Below are positions 5,152-11,411 of a stretch of 11,411 nucleotides of DNA, piece by piece (the first letter of the stretch is position 1; every line of letters begins with the position of its first letter). The notes beneath the pieces were generated by a model. That model was not told where the DNA came from. It saw nothing but the letters and a program-made list of their open reading frames with translations, and made no database searches. This DNA is from an uncultured Oscillospiraceae bacterium (GTDB lineage: Bacteria > Bacillota > Clostridia > Oscillospirales > Oscillospiraceae). The stretch is taken from NCBI GenBank assembly GCA_934591815.1, contig CAKTPV010000035.1, positions 1 through 11,411 of the forward strand. Direction: 5' to 3'. Both the position numbers and the translations under genes were made by a program.

Positions 5152-5359
5152 CGTTCTTCGCCTCCTTGTGATACTGCACCGTGCTGATGCCCAGCAGAGC
5201 GCCCAGGAACACGGTGATGCAGGAGATCGTCCCCGCCACCTGCTCCACCAGCGGGAAATTCCAGATGCCGCCCAGCCCCACATACAGGGCGCTCAGCGCA
5301 GGCAGCACGATCATGACCAGCCACTTGAGGATGTCATATACCTTGTTGTTCAGCTTCAT
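5144..5359 (-). CDS. Phage holin, Dp-1-like family
   Basis: Holins form membrane holes that release or activate the endolysin. The 71-residue protein has two membrane helices (about residues 11-30 and 40-59) and a short charged tail (KEAKND). The N-terminal pattern with a polar start, then ILKWLVMIVLPALSALY and later TFLGALLGIS-like residues resembles the pneumococcal phage Dp-1 holin family. A purine-rich AAAGGAA precedes ATG 5359. The gene overlaps the amidase gene by 8 bp, the usual holin-endolysin arrangement, and follows a membrane-anchored phage protein by 45 bp. Confidence 0.85.
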   Translation of the reverse strand: MKLNNKVYDILKWLVMIVLPALSALYVGLGGIWNFPLVEQVAGTISCITVFLGALLGISTVQYHKEAKNDG

Positions 5360-5404
5360 AGCAAATTCCTTTCCGGCGCATCTGCGCCTGTTCCATTTTA
5401 TGCC

Positions 5405-5734
5405 TCACCGTATGGGCAGCTTCCGCACTTCCTCCATGACGCGCCGTGCGCTGCCGTTGCCGCCCATCTCCTCATACGGCTCGTAGAGGTACACCTGCAA
5501 GTTCTCGTACTCGTCCTGCGTGACATAGCCCCGCTCGATGTACACCATGCCCAGGTGGATGATGCGGTCGTGGGCCAGCCCCACCAGCATCTTCCGCTCC
5601 GCCTCGTCGGCCTTGCTGCGCTTTGCCGTCAGCTCCATCCGCTTGAGGATCACCTTGCTCACCACGCCCCACAGGGCGGTGGAGGTCAGCAGTGCCACGA
5701 TCAGCGGCACAACGATCGTCTCCCATGCTTCCAT
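5405..5734 (-). CDS. Phage membrane-anchored protein next to holin, unknown role
   Basis: I recognise this as the kind of protein often found just upstream of holins in Firmicute phages, but cannot name its family with certainty. Of 109 residues, 7-30 form one N-terminal membrane helix (VVPLIVALLTSTALWGVVSKV). A basic, probably coiled region follows (31-48, KRMELTAKRSKADEAERK), then a soluble domain with AHDRIIHLGMVYIERGYVT (54-72), YEPYEEMGGNG (84-94) and VRKLP (103-107). It may be a second holin-like or lysis-regulating protein. ATG 5734 has a 10-base anti-16S match, AAGGAGGTGA (5739-5748), which overlaps the stop codon of the preceding XkdX-like gene and implies coupling. Confidence 0.7.
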   Translation of the reverse strand: MEAWETIVVPLIVALLTSTALWGVVSKVILKRMELTAKRSKADEAERKMLVGLAHDRIIHLGMVYIERGYVTQDEYENLQVYLYEPYEEMGGNGSARRVMEEVRKLPIR

Positions 5735-5746
5735 CCGGTCACCTCC

Positions 5747-5881
5747 TTACACCGCGCCGTATGCCTCGCCGGTGATCTCGGTGTACTCTGCCGCCGTCAG
5801 GACTGCCTTGGCTACGGCGTTACGGACCATCTCCTGCGTCCACAGGCCAAATTTGTACCACGCTTTGATCTTCTCTTTCAT
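5747..5881 (-). CDS. XkdX-like small phage protein
   Basis: This is a 44-codon ORF, too short for ordinary gene finding. It begins MKEKIKAWYKFGLWT, continues EMVRNAVAKAVLTAAEYTE and ends ITGEAYGAV. That layout, a short basic/aromatic helix, a W-x(n)-V-x-AV motif, then LT-x-x-EY-x-x-ITG-x-Y, is characteristic of the XkdX family encoded between tail-fibre and holin genes of PBSX-like and clostridial phages. The molecular role of the family is unknown. It starts 4 nt after the preceding gene's stop, using GGAGGG within that gene's last codons. Its own TAA (5747-5749) is part of the next gene's Shine-Dalgarno. Confidence 0.82.
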   Translation of the reverse strand: MKEKIKAWYKFGLWTQEMVRNAVAKAVLTAAEYTEITGEAYGAV

Positions 5882-5885
5882 GATT

Positions 5886-6224
5886 TCATCCCTCCATCAG
5901 CGTATCCGTCATCATGGCGGTATACGTCGCCTGTGCCTCCACCCTGTCCAGCTGGGTCGGCACAGCGGCCGTCTCCACCGGGATCTCCTCGCCGTTTCCG
6001 GCAGACACCACCTCCAGCCGCGTAAAGGCGGGGAACAAGACCTTCTCACCGTCCATGACCGCCTCGTGGGCGATCACCTGCGTCTCGATCTCCACCCACG
6101 GGAACCGCTCCGGCAGCGGCACCGCGTCGGTGTTCCAGTAGGCCTGTCCTTCCTGCATATCGCCGCCGCACTGGAAGGCGCGGCTGCCGTCTGCATTCTT
6201 TTCCAACTGCACAAACAATTCCAT
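5886..6224 (-). CDS. Small phage protein after tail fibre, unknown function
   Basis: The 112-residue protein has no membrane segment and no family I can name. It is acidic and probably globular, with beta-prone stretches (ELFVQLEKN, 2-10; WVEIETQVIAHEAV, 43-56; VLFPAFTRLEVVS, 62-74) and a helical C-terminus (QLDRVEAQATYTAMMTD, 91-107). Position between tail fibre and XkdX suggests a fibre accessory protein or assembly chaperone; this is inference from order only. ATG 6224 follows AAGGAGG (6232-6238), which overlaps the tail-fibre stop codon TAA (6237-6239), so translation is likely coupled. Confidence 0.7.
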   Translation of the reverse strand: MELFVQLEKNADGSRAFQCGGDMQEGQAYWNTDAVPLPERFPWVEIETQVIAHEAVMDGEKVLFPAFTRLEVVSAGNGEEIPVETAAVPTQLDRVEAQATYTAMMTDTLMEG

Positions 6225-6236
6225 AGCTGTGCCTCC

Positions 6237-7601
6237 TTACAGATTGATCATGAGGACGTTGACGGTCGTATTAAACGTCTCTCCGTTCTTGGCCACGATC
6301 TTCACTTTTCCCACATCGGATGAGGTAGACAGCGCGGTATCCCGGAAGCTGCTCGACACAAGACCGCCCCGGAACTGCGCGAAGCAAATGGTTCCGGCCT
6401 TGATGACGCTGTTGCTGTACTCGAAGATGCCGTTGGTGAACTGCGCCTGCACGTTATACGCAGCGGCGATGTTCGCCCGCGTCATGATCCCCATTCCGTT
6501 CAGCGTCACATAGCCGGAAGGCACCTCAATGATGCGGCTGGTAAAGTCGGCGTTGTTGTTCTTGTAGTGGAAGTCGATGTAGCCGCCATGTCCGGCAGTT
6601 GTGCCGGGGAAAAGCTCGATCCCGGCGGGATCGATCGTCTGCCCCATGTGGTCGTGGCCGGTGTCTGACTTACCGGACAGCTTTGTATCCATCTCGCTCT
6701 CCGTGTAATAGCGGGTATCGTGGGTGTGGCCCGACGCCGCCGCGCCCACATCCTTGGCGATGAGCGTCACGTTCCCGGTCTCGTCCGGTGCCTTTCCGTT
6801 GACGGATACCGTTGTGCCGGGGTCGCCCTTATCGCCCTTGTCACCCTTGTCGCCCTTAGCGCCTGCCGCGCCGGTCGCGCCGGTATCCCCCTTGGGCCCT
6901 GCCGCGCCGGGGTCGCCCTTGTCCCCCTTGGGGCCGGTGGGACCCTGCGGGCCTTCCGGGCCTTGGATGCCCTGCTTACCCTGCACGCCCTGTACGCCCT
7001 GCTCGCCCTTTTCTCCTCGCGCGCCGGGGTCGCCCTTGTCCCCCTTGGGGCCCTTCAGCGCGGCAAGCTGTGCCGCCGTGAAGTCGTTGTAGGTAAAGGC
7101 GTCCCCCTTTGGGCCGCCGGTGCCTACCGGCAGCGTGCTGTCGTAATATGCGCCCTTCTCCGCATCCCACAGCAGCCAATACCCTCTGCTTCCCGGCTTC
7201 GGCGGATGCGCCGCCAGCTCCTTGAGCCGCACCTCCAGCTCGTAGAATGCCGTTGGGATCTCCGGCCACATGGTGTCCCCCGACAAGCTCTCCGGTACCA
7301 GCACCTCCACCACCGTGCTGTGCCGCTGGACAGTGCTGTCCGTCTGCAGCGTCCCCCTGAGCTGCAAGGTGTAAGTCCCCCACTTCGGCAGATTTTCCCG
7401 CTTCAGCAGCACGCCCACGCCGTTGGGCTGCTCCTTTAGCGGCAGGATATCCACAGCGCCCTCCGGCTCCCGCATCAGCAGCTCCCAATCGTACCCCGGC
7501 GGCAGTTCCCCCACGATCTCCAGCCGCACACTGTCATTGTCAAACTGCATCGCCATCGGTGCGCCGTCCCATTCGAGCTGCCAGTTCTTGAATTGGATCA
7601 T
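6237..7601 (-). CDS. Phage tail fibre with collagen-like stalk
   Basis: The 454-residue protein probably forms a trimeric fibre that recognises the host surface. Residues 1-160 make an N-terminal domain with no obvious signature, likely attaching to the tail. Residues 184-264 are 27 uninterrupted Gly-X-Y triplets rich in [14 protein letters not shown] units, expected to form a collagen-like triple helix. Residues 265-320 hold the fibre motifs [16 protein letters not shown] and [20 protein letters not shown]. The C-terminal domain (about 321-454) has [19 protein letters not shown], a segment seen in phage receptor-binding tips. ATG 7601 is preferred over the upstream ATG 7787 because it overlaps the preceding ORF's stop as ATGA and has GGGAGGGAAAGG just before it. 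Confidence 0.88.
   Translation of the reverse strand: MIQFKNWQLEWDGAPMAMQFDNDSVRLEIVGELPPGYDWELLMREPEGAVDILPLKEQPNGVGVLLKRENLPKWGTYTLQLRGTLQTDSTVQRHSTVVEVLVPESLSGDTMWPEIPTAFYELEVRLKELAAHPPKPGSRGYWLLWDAEKGAYYDSTLPVGTGGPKGDAFTYNDFTAAQLAALKGPKGDKGDPGARGEKGEQGVQGVQGKQGIQGPEGPQGPTGPKGDKGDPGAAGPKGDTGATGAAGAKGDKGDKGDKGDPGTTVSVNGKAPDETGNVTLIAKDVGAAASGHTHDTRYYTESEMDTKLSGKSDTGHDHMGQTIDPAGIELFPGTTAGHGGYIDFHYKNNNADFTSRIIEVPSGYVTLNGMGIMTRANIAAAYNVQAQFTNGIFEYSNSVIKAGTICFAQFRGGLVSSSFRDTALSTSSDVGKVKIVAKNGETFNTTVNVLMINL
6807..7052 (-). repeat. Collagen-like Gly-X-Y coding repeat
   Basis: About 81 codons of perfect 9-nt periodicity encode 27 Gly-X-Y triplets of the tail fibre. Several 15-20 nt blocks recur (units encoding [10 protein letters not shown], and KGD four times running near 6825-6865). 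Such repeats are prone to expansion and contraction by recombination or slippage, which would change stalk length. Confidence 0.85.
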
Positions 7602-7693
7602 ATACCTTTCCCTCCCTCGATCAATGTCACCTCTACCCCCTGATTGCCCACTTGGTTGCACTTTTCGGTGCGGGAATCGAAAATAACCCGCAC
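7598..7693 (-). CDS. 31-codon ORF coupled to tail fibre; possible remnant of a larger phage gene
   Basis: On the minus strand a frame from GTG (7691-7693) reads [18 protein letters not shown] and [12 protein letters not shown] after the start, then stops at TGA (7598-7600). It overlaps the tail-fibre ATG as ATGA, the classic sign of translational coupling. The frame is closed by TAA at 7715-7717, so at most 38 codons are available. A weak GAGG lies 11 nt before the GTG. Either this is a genuine tiny phage protein, or it is the surviving C-terminus of the gene that preceded the fibre in the intact phage, now cut off by deletion. It matches no family I know. Confidence 0.5.
   Translation of the reverse strand: MRVIFDSRTEKCNQVGNQGVEVTLIEGGKGI
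7661..7675 (+). repeat. 15-bp direct repeat, right copy (candidate att-like)
   Basis: CTTTTCGGTGCGGGA is identical to 4323-4337. Here it begins a further inverted repeat, GTGCGGG (7669-7675) with CCCGCAC (7687-7693), and lies inside the 31-codon ORF. See the left copy for the counter-argument. Confidence 0.45.
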
Positions 7694-7742
7694 GGTGCTT
7701 TTCGCCTCTTGAAATTATGTAAACTTTCTCATGCTCTCCTGT

Positions 7743-7772
7743 ATTATCCCGCGTTTTTTTGTGATTTCCCAA
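7743..7772 (-). promoter_or_regulatory. Candidate promoter driving the phage module
   Basis: On the minus strand TTGGGA (7767-7772) and GATAAT (7743-7748) are separated by 18 bp; matches to consensus are 4 of 6 and 5 of 6. Transcription would begin near 7736 and read the 31-codon ORF and the fibre-lysis genes. If real, it gives the remnant its own expression, divergent from murA. Confidence 0.4.
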
Positions 7773-7790
7773 GAAATTTTCACTCATTTA

Positions 7791-7818
7791 TTGCTTTTGG
7801 CAAAAAATATGGTATACT
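7791..7818 (+). promoter_or_regulatory. Promoter of murA
   Basis: TTGCTT (7791-7796) and TATACT (7813-7818) are spaced 16 bp apart in an A/T-rich stretch. A start near 7825 would leave a leader of about 105 nt, which contains short G/C inverted repeats (near 7849-7860) but no riboswitch I recognise. Confidence 0.7.
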
Positions 7819-7929
7819 ACCCATGTCTGCATATAGATTATCTTCTGCCGCGTGCCGCGGTATGAAGTTCCTGCGCTCTGGACACACTGGTATCAGAGCC
7901 TATTGACCACCTGAAAAGAGGGACTTACT

Positions 7930-9228
7930 TTGAACAAATACATTATCCATGGCGGCCATCCGCTGTTTGGCGAAGTGACCATCAGCGGTGCAAAAAATGC
8001 CGCCGTCGCCATCATTCCCGCCGCCCTGCTGGTGGACGGTGTCTGCCGCATCGAGAACATCCCCCAGATCAGCGACGTGACCCTGTTCTTCTCCATTCTG
8101 GAGGAGTTGGGCGCCCGTATCCGCGTGCTGAACCGCCACGCGGTGGAGATCGACTGCCACGCCATCCACAGCACCCGCCCGTCCTACGACCTGGCCCGCC
8201 GTATCCGCGCCAGCTACTACCTGCTGGGCGCCCTGCTGGGCCGCTTCGGACAGGCAACCGTGGCCATGCCCGGCGGCTGCAACTTCGGCGTCCGCCCCAT
8301 CGATCAGCACGTCAAGGGCTTCACCACCATGGGAGCCGACGTCACCGTGGAGGGCGGCTTCATCCACACCGCCGCCAAGAACGGCCGTCTCACCGGCGCG
8401 CCGGTGTATCTGGACGTTGTCTCCGTGGGCGCCACCATGAACATCATGATGGCCGCTGCGCTGGCTGACGGCGTCACCACCATCGAAAATGCTGCCAAGG
8501 AGCCGCACATCGTGGATCTGGCCAACTTCCTGAACTCCATGGGTGCAGACATCAAGGGCGCCGGCACCGACTCCATCAAGATCCGCGGCGTGGAGCGTCT
8601 CAGCGGCGGTACCTACTGCATCATCCCCGACCAGATCGAGGCCGGCACCTACATGGCGGCAGTGGCTGCCACCGGCGGCCAGCTCCTGCTGAAAAACATC
8701 ATCCCCAAGCACATGGACTGTATCAGTGCCAAGCTGATGGAGATGGGTGTGGCGGTGGAGGAGAACGACGACACCCTGCTGGTGCGCCGCAGCGAGCCGC
8801 TGCAAAAGACCAATGTCAAGACCCTGCCCTACCCCGGCTTCCCCACGGATATGCAGCCCCAGATCGCCGCCGTGCTGTCTCTGGCACAGGGCACCAGCCT
8901 TGTGACCGAGGGTGTCTACGGCGCCAACCGCTTCAAGTATGTGGACGAGCTGAAGCGTCTGGGCGCCCACATTCAGGTGGACGGCAAGGTCGCCGTGATC
9001 GAGGGTGTCGACCAGCTGGTCGGCGCTCCCATCCAGGCCTGTGACCTGCGGGCCGGCGCGGCGCTGGTCATCGCCGGACTGGCCGCCAAGGGCACCACGG
9101 AGCTGAGCTGCGTGCAGTATATCGAGCGTGGTTACGAGGATCTGGTGGGCAAGCTCCGTGCCGTGGGCGCGGATATCTCCATGATCGACGTCCCCGATGA
9201 GGGCGAGGTCGAGTCCCATATAAGCTGA
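7930..9228 (+). CDS. murA: UDP-N-acetylglucosamine 1-carboxyvinyltransferase MurA
   Basis: MurA transfers enolpyruvate from phosphoenolpyruvate to UDP-GlcNAc, the committed cytoplasmic step of peptidoglycan synthesis. The 432-residue length fits. Key residues: Lys22-Asn23 in SGAKNAA; the catalytic loop PGGCNFGVRPID (114-125) with Cys117, the residue alkylated by fosfomycin; PDQIEAGTYMAA (233-244); FPTDMQPQ (304-311, Asp307); and DLRAGAALVIAGL (372-384). Start is TTG 7930, preceded by GAGGG about 9 nt upstream; no ATG fits the conserved N-terminus NKYIIHGG. It heads a plus-strand run with walJ and rlmH. Many Firmicutes carry a second MurA, so this may be one of two paralogues. Confidence 0.96.
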   Translation: MNKYIIHGGHPLFGEVTISGAKNAAVAIIPAALLVDGVCRIENIPQISDVTLFFSILEELGARIRVLNRHAVEIDCHAIHSTRPSYDLARRIRASYYLLGALLGRFGQATVAMPGGCNFGVRPIDQHVKGFTTMGADVTVEGGFIHTAAKNGRLTGAPVYLDVVSVGATMNIMMAAALADGVTTIENAAKEPHIVDLANFLNSMGADIKGAGTDSIKIRGVERLSGGTYCIIPDQIEAGTYMAAVAATGGQLLLKNIIPKHMDCISAKLMEMGVAVEENDDTLLVRRSEPLQKTNVKTLPYPGFPTDMQPQIAAVLSLAQGTSLVTEGVYGANRFKYVDELKRLGAHIQVDGKVAVIEGVDQLVGAPIQACDLRAGAALVIAGLAAKGTTELSCVQYIERGYEDLVGKLRAVGADISMIDVPDEGEVESHIS

Positions 9229-9231
9229 CAT

Positions 9232-9299
9232 ACGCTGATCAGCGTCCGCTGCAATAGGCCGCAGCCTTTGTGGCCTGCTGCAACGGACGCTGCTGTTTT
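9232..9299 (+). terminator. Long imperfect hairpin between murA and walJ (possible terminator/attenuator)
   Basis: AGCGTCCG (9241-9248) pairs with CGGACGCT (9284-9291); inside, TGCA and AGGCC (9256-9260) pair with GGCCT (9272-9276) and TGCA, giving one long stem with small internal loops. GCTGTTTTC follows, a weak U-tract. A 14-bp palindrome ACGCTGATCAGCGT (9232-9245) overlaps the left arm and could form a competing structure. Partial termination or mRNA processing is plausible. Confidence 0.55.
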
Positions 9300-9317
9300 C
9301 GGAAAGGTACATACGTT

Positions 9318-10109
9318 TTGATCTCACTGTATACACTGGCCAGCGGCTCCGGCGGAAACAGCCTTCTGCTCTCCGCCGGCGGCGTCCACCTGCTGGTGGA
9401 TGCCGGCATCTCCGCCCGCCGCATCAAGCAGTCCCTTGCCCAACTGGGCCTGACGCCGGACGACCTGTCCGCCATCCTCATCACCCACGAGCATACCGAC
9501 CACACGGCGGGACTTGCCACGCTTCTCAAGCATCACGCCATCCCGCTATACGCCAGCGGCGGCACCGCCTTCTATCTCCGCAGCCGCCTGCCCGGGCTGG
9601 ACGGCTGTCTGCACCCTGTCGCCCCCGGCAGCGTCTTTTCCATCGGCCCCGCGGCGATCACTGTATTCGCCACCAGCCACGACGCTGGAGAGAGCGTGGA
9701 CTACCGCATCGACTGCGGCGGCGAGGCCGTTGGCATCCTCACCGACACCGGCTTCGTGCCGGAGCCGGCTGCCGCCGCCCTCACCGGCGTGGATCTTCTG
9801 GTGCTGGAGAGCAACCACGATGTAGATTGGCTCCAATCCGGCCCCTATCCCTACTCCCTGAAGCAGCGCATCCTCGGCCGGCGGGGTCACCTGTCCAATG
9901 AGGACGCCGCCGCCTTTGCCCGCCGCATGGCGGAGTGCGGTACTCACCGCTTCGTGCTGGCTCACCTGAGCCGGGAGAATAACACCCCCGCCCGCGCCCT
10001 GCAAGTCATGGAGACGGCGCTGTCCGATCTGGATGTCTCCGTGGAGGTCGCGCCGCGGGATGAGCTGAGCGCCTGCTATGCGCCGGAGGTGATCGCGTGC
10101 AGAAGGTAA
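9318..10109 (+). CDS. walJ: Metallo-beta-lactamase-fold hydrolase, WalJ/YycJ type
   Basis: WalJ (YycJ) is a cytoplasmic metallo-hydrolase linked in Firmicutes to cell-wall and DNA-repair phenotypes; its substrate is not settled. Residues 1-263 show the fold: TLASGSGGNS (6-15), the metal motif THEHTDH (56-62), ATSHDAGESVDY (118-129), a ligand Asp in TDTG (142-145), and the family signature LESNHDVDWL plus GPYPYSLKQRILGRRGHLSN (175-194). LAHLSRENN (214-222) closes the active site. I chose TTG 9318: it has AAAGG (9303-9307) 10 nt upstream, and the frame further up runs through the murA-walJ hairpin. It ends inside rlmH (13-bp overlap). The usual walRK genes are absent here; instead it neighbours murA. 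Confidence 0.88.
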   Translation: MISLYTLASGSGGNSLLLSAGGVHLLVDAGISARRIKQSLAQLGLTPDDLSAILITHEHTDHTAGLATLLKHHAIPLYASGGTAFYLRSRLPGLDGCLHPVAPGSVFSIGPAAITVFATSHDAGESVDYRIDCGGEAVGILTDTGFVPEPAAAALTGVDLLVLESNHDVDWLQSGPYPYSLKQRILGRRGHLSNEDAAAFARRMAECGTHRFVLAHLSRENNTPARALQVMETALSDLDVSVEVAPRDELSACYAPEVIACRR

Positions 10110-10579
10110 CGATCCTCTGCGTCGGCAAGCTGAAGGAGAAATTCTACATCGACGCCGCCGCCGAGTATGTCAAGCGTCTCCAGCGTCTGTGCCGTCTGGA
10201 GATCGTGGAGCTGCCGGAGAGCCGCCTGCCCGACGAGCCCTCCCCCGCTGAGATCCGCCGCGCCCTGCAAACGGAGGCCGCCGCCATCCGGGAAAAGCTG
10301 CCCAAGGGCGGCGCGCTGGTGGCGATGTGCATTGAGGGTAAGCCCTGCTCCAGCGAGGAGCTGAGCCGCCGCCTCACAGACTTCGGCGTACAGGGCAAGA
10401 CCCAGATCACCTTCCTCATCGGCGGCAGCGTCGGTCTGGATGAGGAGCTGAAGCGGCAGGCCGACTGGCGTCTGTCCATGTCCCCGATGACATTTCCCCA
10501 CCACATGGCGCGTATCATGCTGCTGGAGCAGATCTACCGGGCATACCAGATCGCCGGCGGCGCCAAATATCACAAATAG
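10097..10579 (+). CDS. rlmH: 23S rRNA (pseudouridine1915-N3)-methyltransferase RlmH
   Basis: RlmH is a SPOUT-class methyltransferase that methylates N3 of pseudouridine 1915 in helix 69 of 23S rRNA, using S-adenosylmethionine. The 160 residues match the family length. FLIGGSVGLDEEL (106-118) forms the SAM-binding knot, followed by LSMSPMTFPHHMARIMLLEQ (126-145) and the invariant C-terminal YHK (158-160). Start GTG 10097 is preceded by GGAGGTGA (10085-10092) and overlaps walJ by 13 bp, so translation is coupled; walJ-rlmH adjacency is frequent in Firmicutes. Its TAG stop is within the next gene's ribosome binding site. Confidence 0.97.
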   Translation: MQKVTILCVGKLKEKFYIDAAAEYVKRLQRLCRLEIVELPESRLPDEPSPAEIRRALQTEAAAIREKLPKGGALVAMCIEGKPCSSEELSRRLTDFGVQGKTQITFLIGGSVGLDEELKRQADWRLSMSPMTFPHHMARIMLLEQIYRAYQIAGGAKYHK

Positions 10580-10591
10580 GAGGTCATTCCC

Positions 10592-10894
10592 ATGGAAAAT
10601 TGGAGCTTTACCGGCACCCCGGATGTCCCCGCATGGCCCAAGGATGCAGCGGGCCAGGATGAAAAGGCCGTCCTGCTGAAGCAGGCCTTTGACTCCGCCG
10701 CCGATGCTGACACGATCATCTCCCTGCTGTCAGCCTACGGTGTCCCCTGCTTCAAGTACTACGACCGCGAGGGCGGCGCCGGCAAGGTCATCAACGGCTT
10801 TTCCGGCTTCGGCGTCAGCCTGTACGTCCCTGCCTCCCGTCTGGAGGAGGCACAGGAGCTGCTGACCGCCCAGCCTGTGGAAGATGAAGAATAA
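10592..10894 (+). CDS. DUF2007-like small protein
   Basis: The 100-residue protein resembles the DUF2007 (putative signal-transducing) family, whose function is unknown. The core, residues 27-92, shows the expected beta-alpha-beta pattern: VLLKQAFDSAADADTIISLL with a helix, YGVPCFKYYDRE, then a glycine-rich turn (GGAGKVINGFSGFG, 61-74) and SLYVPASRLEEAQELL. The N-terminal 25 residues are polar and the C-terminus acidic (EDEE). ATG 10592 follows TAGGAGGT, where TAG is the rlmH stop. It belongs to the murA-walJ-rlmH run and precedes the phosphohexomutase gene by 29 nt. Family assignment is by pattern only. Confidence 0.75.
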   Translation: MENWSFTGTPDVPAWPKDAAGQDEKAVLLKQAFDSAADADTIISLLSAYGVPCFKYYDREGGAGKVINGFSGFGVSLYVPASRLEEAQELLTAQPVEDEE

Positions 10895-10923
10895 GTACAT
10901 ACCATCCTGAAAGGAGTACCTAT

Positions 10924-11411
10924 ATGAGCTACAAACAGGAATACGAGCGCTGGCTCCACAGCGATGTCCTCTCCCCCGCCGAGCACGCGGAGCTGGAGAG
11001 CATCGCCGGCGACGAAAAGGAGATCGAGAACCGCTTCTACGGCCCGCTGGAGTTCGGCACCGCCGGTCTGCGCGGCACCATGAAGGTCGGTCTGCACCAG
11101 ATGAACATCCATGTCATCCGCTGGGCCACCCAGGGCTTTGCCAATGTCATCGCCGCTGAAGGCGAGGACGCCAAGAAGAAGGGCGTGGCCATCTGCATGG
11201 ACTGCCGCAACAACAATATGCTCTTCTCCCACGCCGCCGCGGAGGTCTGCGCCGCCAACGGCATCCACGTCCGCATTTTCGAGTCCCTGCGTCCCACGCC
11301 GGAGCTGAGCTTCGCCGTCCGCTACTACGGCTGCCAGGCGGGCATCAATGTCACCGCCAGCCACAACCCCAAGGAGTATAACGGCTACAAGGTCTACTGG
11401 TCTGACGGCGC
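10924..11411 (+). CDS. Phosphoglucomutase/phosphomannomutase, N-terminal part (runs off window)
   Basis: This alpha-D-phosphohexomutase probably interconverts glucose 6-phosphate and glucose 1-phosphate (or the mannose equivalents), supplying sugar nucleotides for wall and polysaccharide synthesis. Only 162 residues are present of an expected 550-580 for this PgcA-like subgroup. Visible motifs: WL and EIENRFYGPLEFGTAGLRG (33-51), typical of the long clostridial/bacillar enzymes, CMDCRNNN (91-98), and the catalytic phosphoserine loop TASHNPKEYNGYK (144-156) with Ser146. ATG 10924 follows AAGGAG (10911-10916) at 7 nt. No stop or frameshift occurs before the window edge. Confidence 0.9.
   Translation, partial: MSYKQEYERWLHSDVLSPAEHAELESIAGDEKEIENRFYGPLEFGTAGLRGTMKVGLHQMNIHVIRWATQGFANVIAAEGEDAKKKGVAICMDCRNNNMLFSHAAAEVCAANGIHVRIFESLRPTPELSFAVRYYGCQAGINVTASHNPKEYNGYKVYWSDG

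Larger units (their letters stand above)
4351..7693 (-). mobile_element. Prophage remnant: tail-fibre and lysis module
   Basis: Seven consecutive minus-strand ORFs form the distal end of a Firmicute phage late operon: short ORF, tail fibre, unknown, XkdX-like, membrane-anchored protein, holin, endolysin. There is no integrase, repressor, portal, capsid, terminase, tape measure or baseplate gene. It sits between the coaX terminator and the murA promoter, both host features. All frames are open with good ribosome binding sites, implying recent deletion of the rest or selection for the module. A 15-bp direct repeat lies near both ends. Confidence 0.8.

Noticed and set aside
5152..5283. N-terminal extension of the endolysin
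   Set aside because: The extension is Trp/Arg/Ser-rich out-of-frame holin sequence, while ATG 5151 has a perfect ribosome binding site.
6807..7052. Periodic DNA considered as a CRISPR or tandem-repeat array
   Set aside because: The 9-nt periodicity is explained by Gly-X-Y codons; there are no spacer-repeat units.
7713..7730. Five-codon ORF (MRKFT) with AGGAG upstream on the minus strand
   Set aside because: Its ribosome binding site overlaps the predicted transcription start, and such short frames arise readily by chance.
7823..7906. 27-codon leader ORF upstream of murA (ATG 7823)
   Set aside because: Its ATG falls at the predicted transcription start with no ribosome binding site, so translation is unlikely.
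7900..9336. Minus-strand frame of 478 codons opposite murA
   Set aside because: It is the antisense of murA with repetitive composition and no ribosome binding site.

Overview
The window looks like chromosome from a GC-rich Clostridia bacterium, most probably an Oscillospiraceae-type gut Firmicute (Oscillibacter/Flavonifractor-like). I infer this from the high-GC coding sequence with strong AGGAGG-type ribosome binding sites, the smpB-cyclophilin-ssrA cluster, the panT-coaX pair, the murA-walJ-rlmH order and a Firmicute-type phage lysis module. No taxonomic search was possible.

Positions 1-1318 (minus strand) hold a trans-translation cluster: smpB, a cyclophilin peptidyl-prolyl isomerase, and the 5' part of tmRNA (ssrA), whose 3' end lies outside the window. 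Divergently, 1459-2325 (plus) carries a NudF-type ADP-ribose pyrophosphatase and a small three-helix membrane protein.

Positions about 2341-2700 form a compact, unusual cassette. It has a putative promoter, a leader hairpin, a 41-codon ORF, and then about 160 nt of dense non-coding secondary structure: a hairpin, a bulged hairpin whose loop can pair downstream as a pseudoknot, and a perfect 13-bp terminator-like stem. This is the best candidate in the window for an undescribed RNA or small-protein element.

Positions 2797-4346 (plus) are a pantothenate/CoA locus: an ECF transporter S component (PanT-like) and type III pantothenate kinase (coaX), ended by a very strong bidirectional terminator.

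Positions 4351-7693 (minus) are the distal end of a phage late operon with no integrase, capsid or packaging genes. In transcription order they encode a 31-codon ORF that may be a leftover, a collagen-like tail fibre, a small unknown protein, an XkdX-like peptide, a membrane-anchored phage protein, a Dp-1-type holin and an amidase endolysin. Every frame is open and the genes are tightly coupled. A 15-bp direct repeat lies near each edge.

Positions 7791-11411 (plus) return to core functions: murA (first step of peptidoglycan synthesis), walJ/yycJ-type metallo-hydrolase, rlmH (23S rRNA methyltransferase), a DUF2007-like small protein and the start of a phosphoglucomutase/phosphomannomutase that runs off the window.
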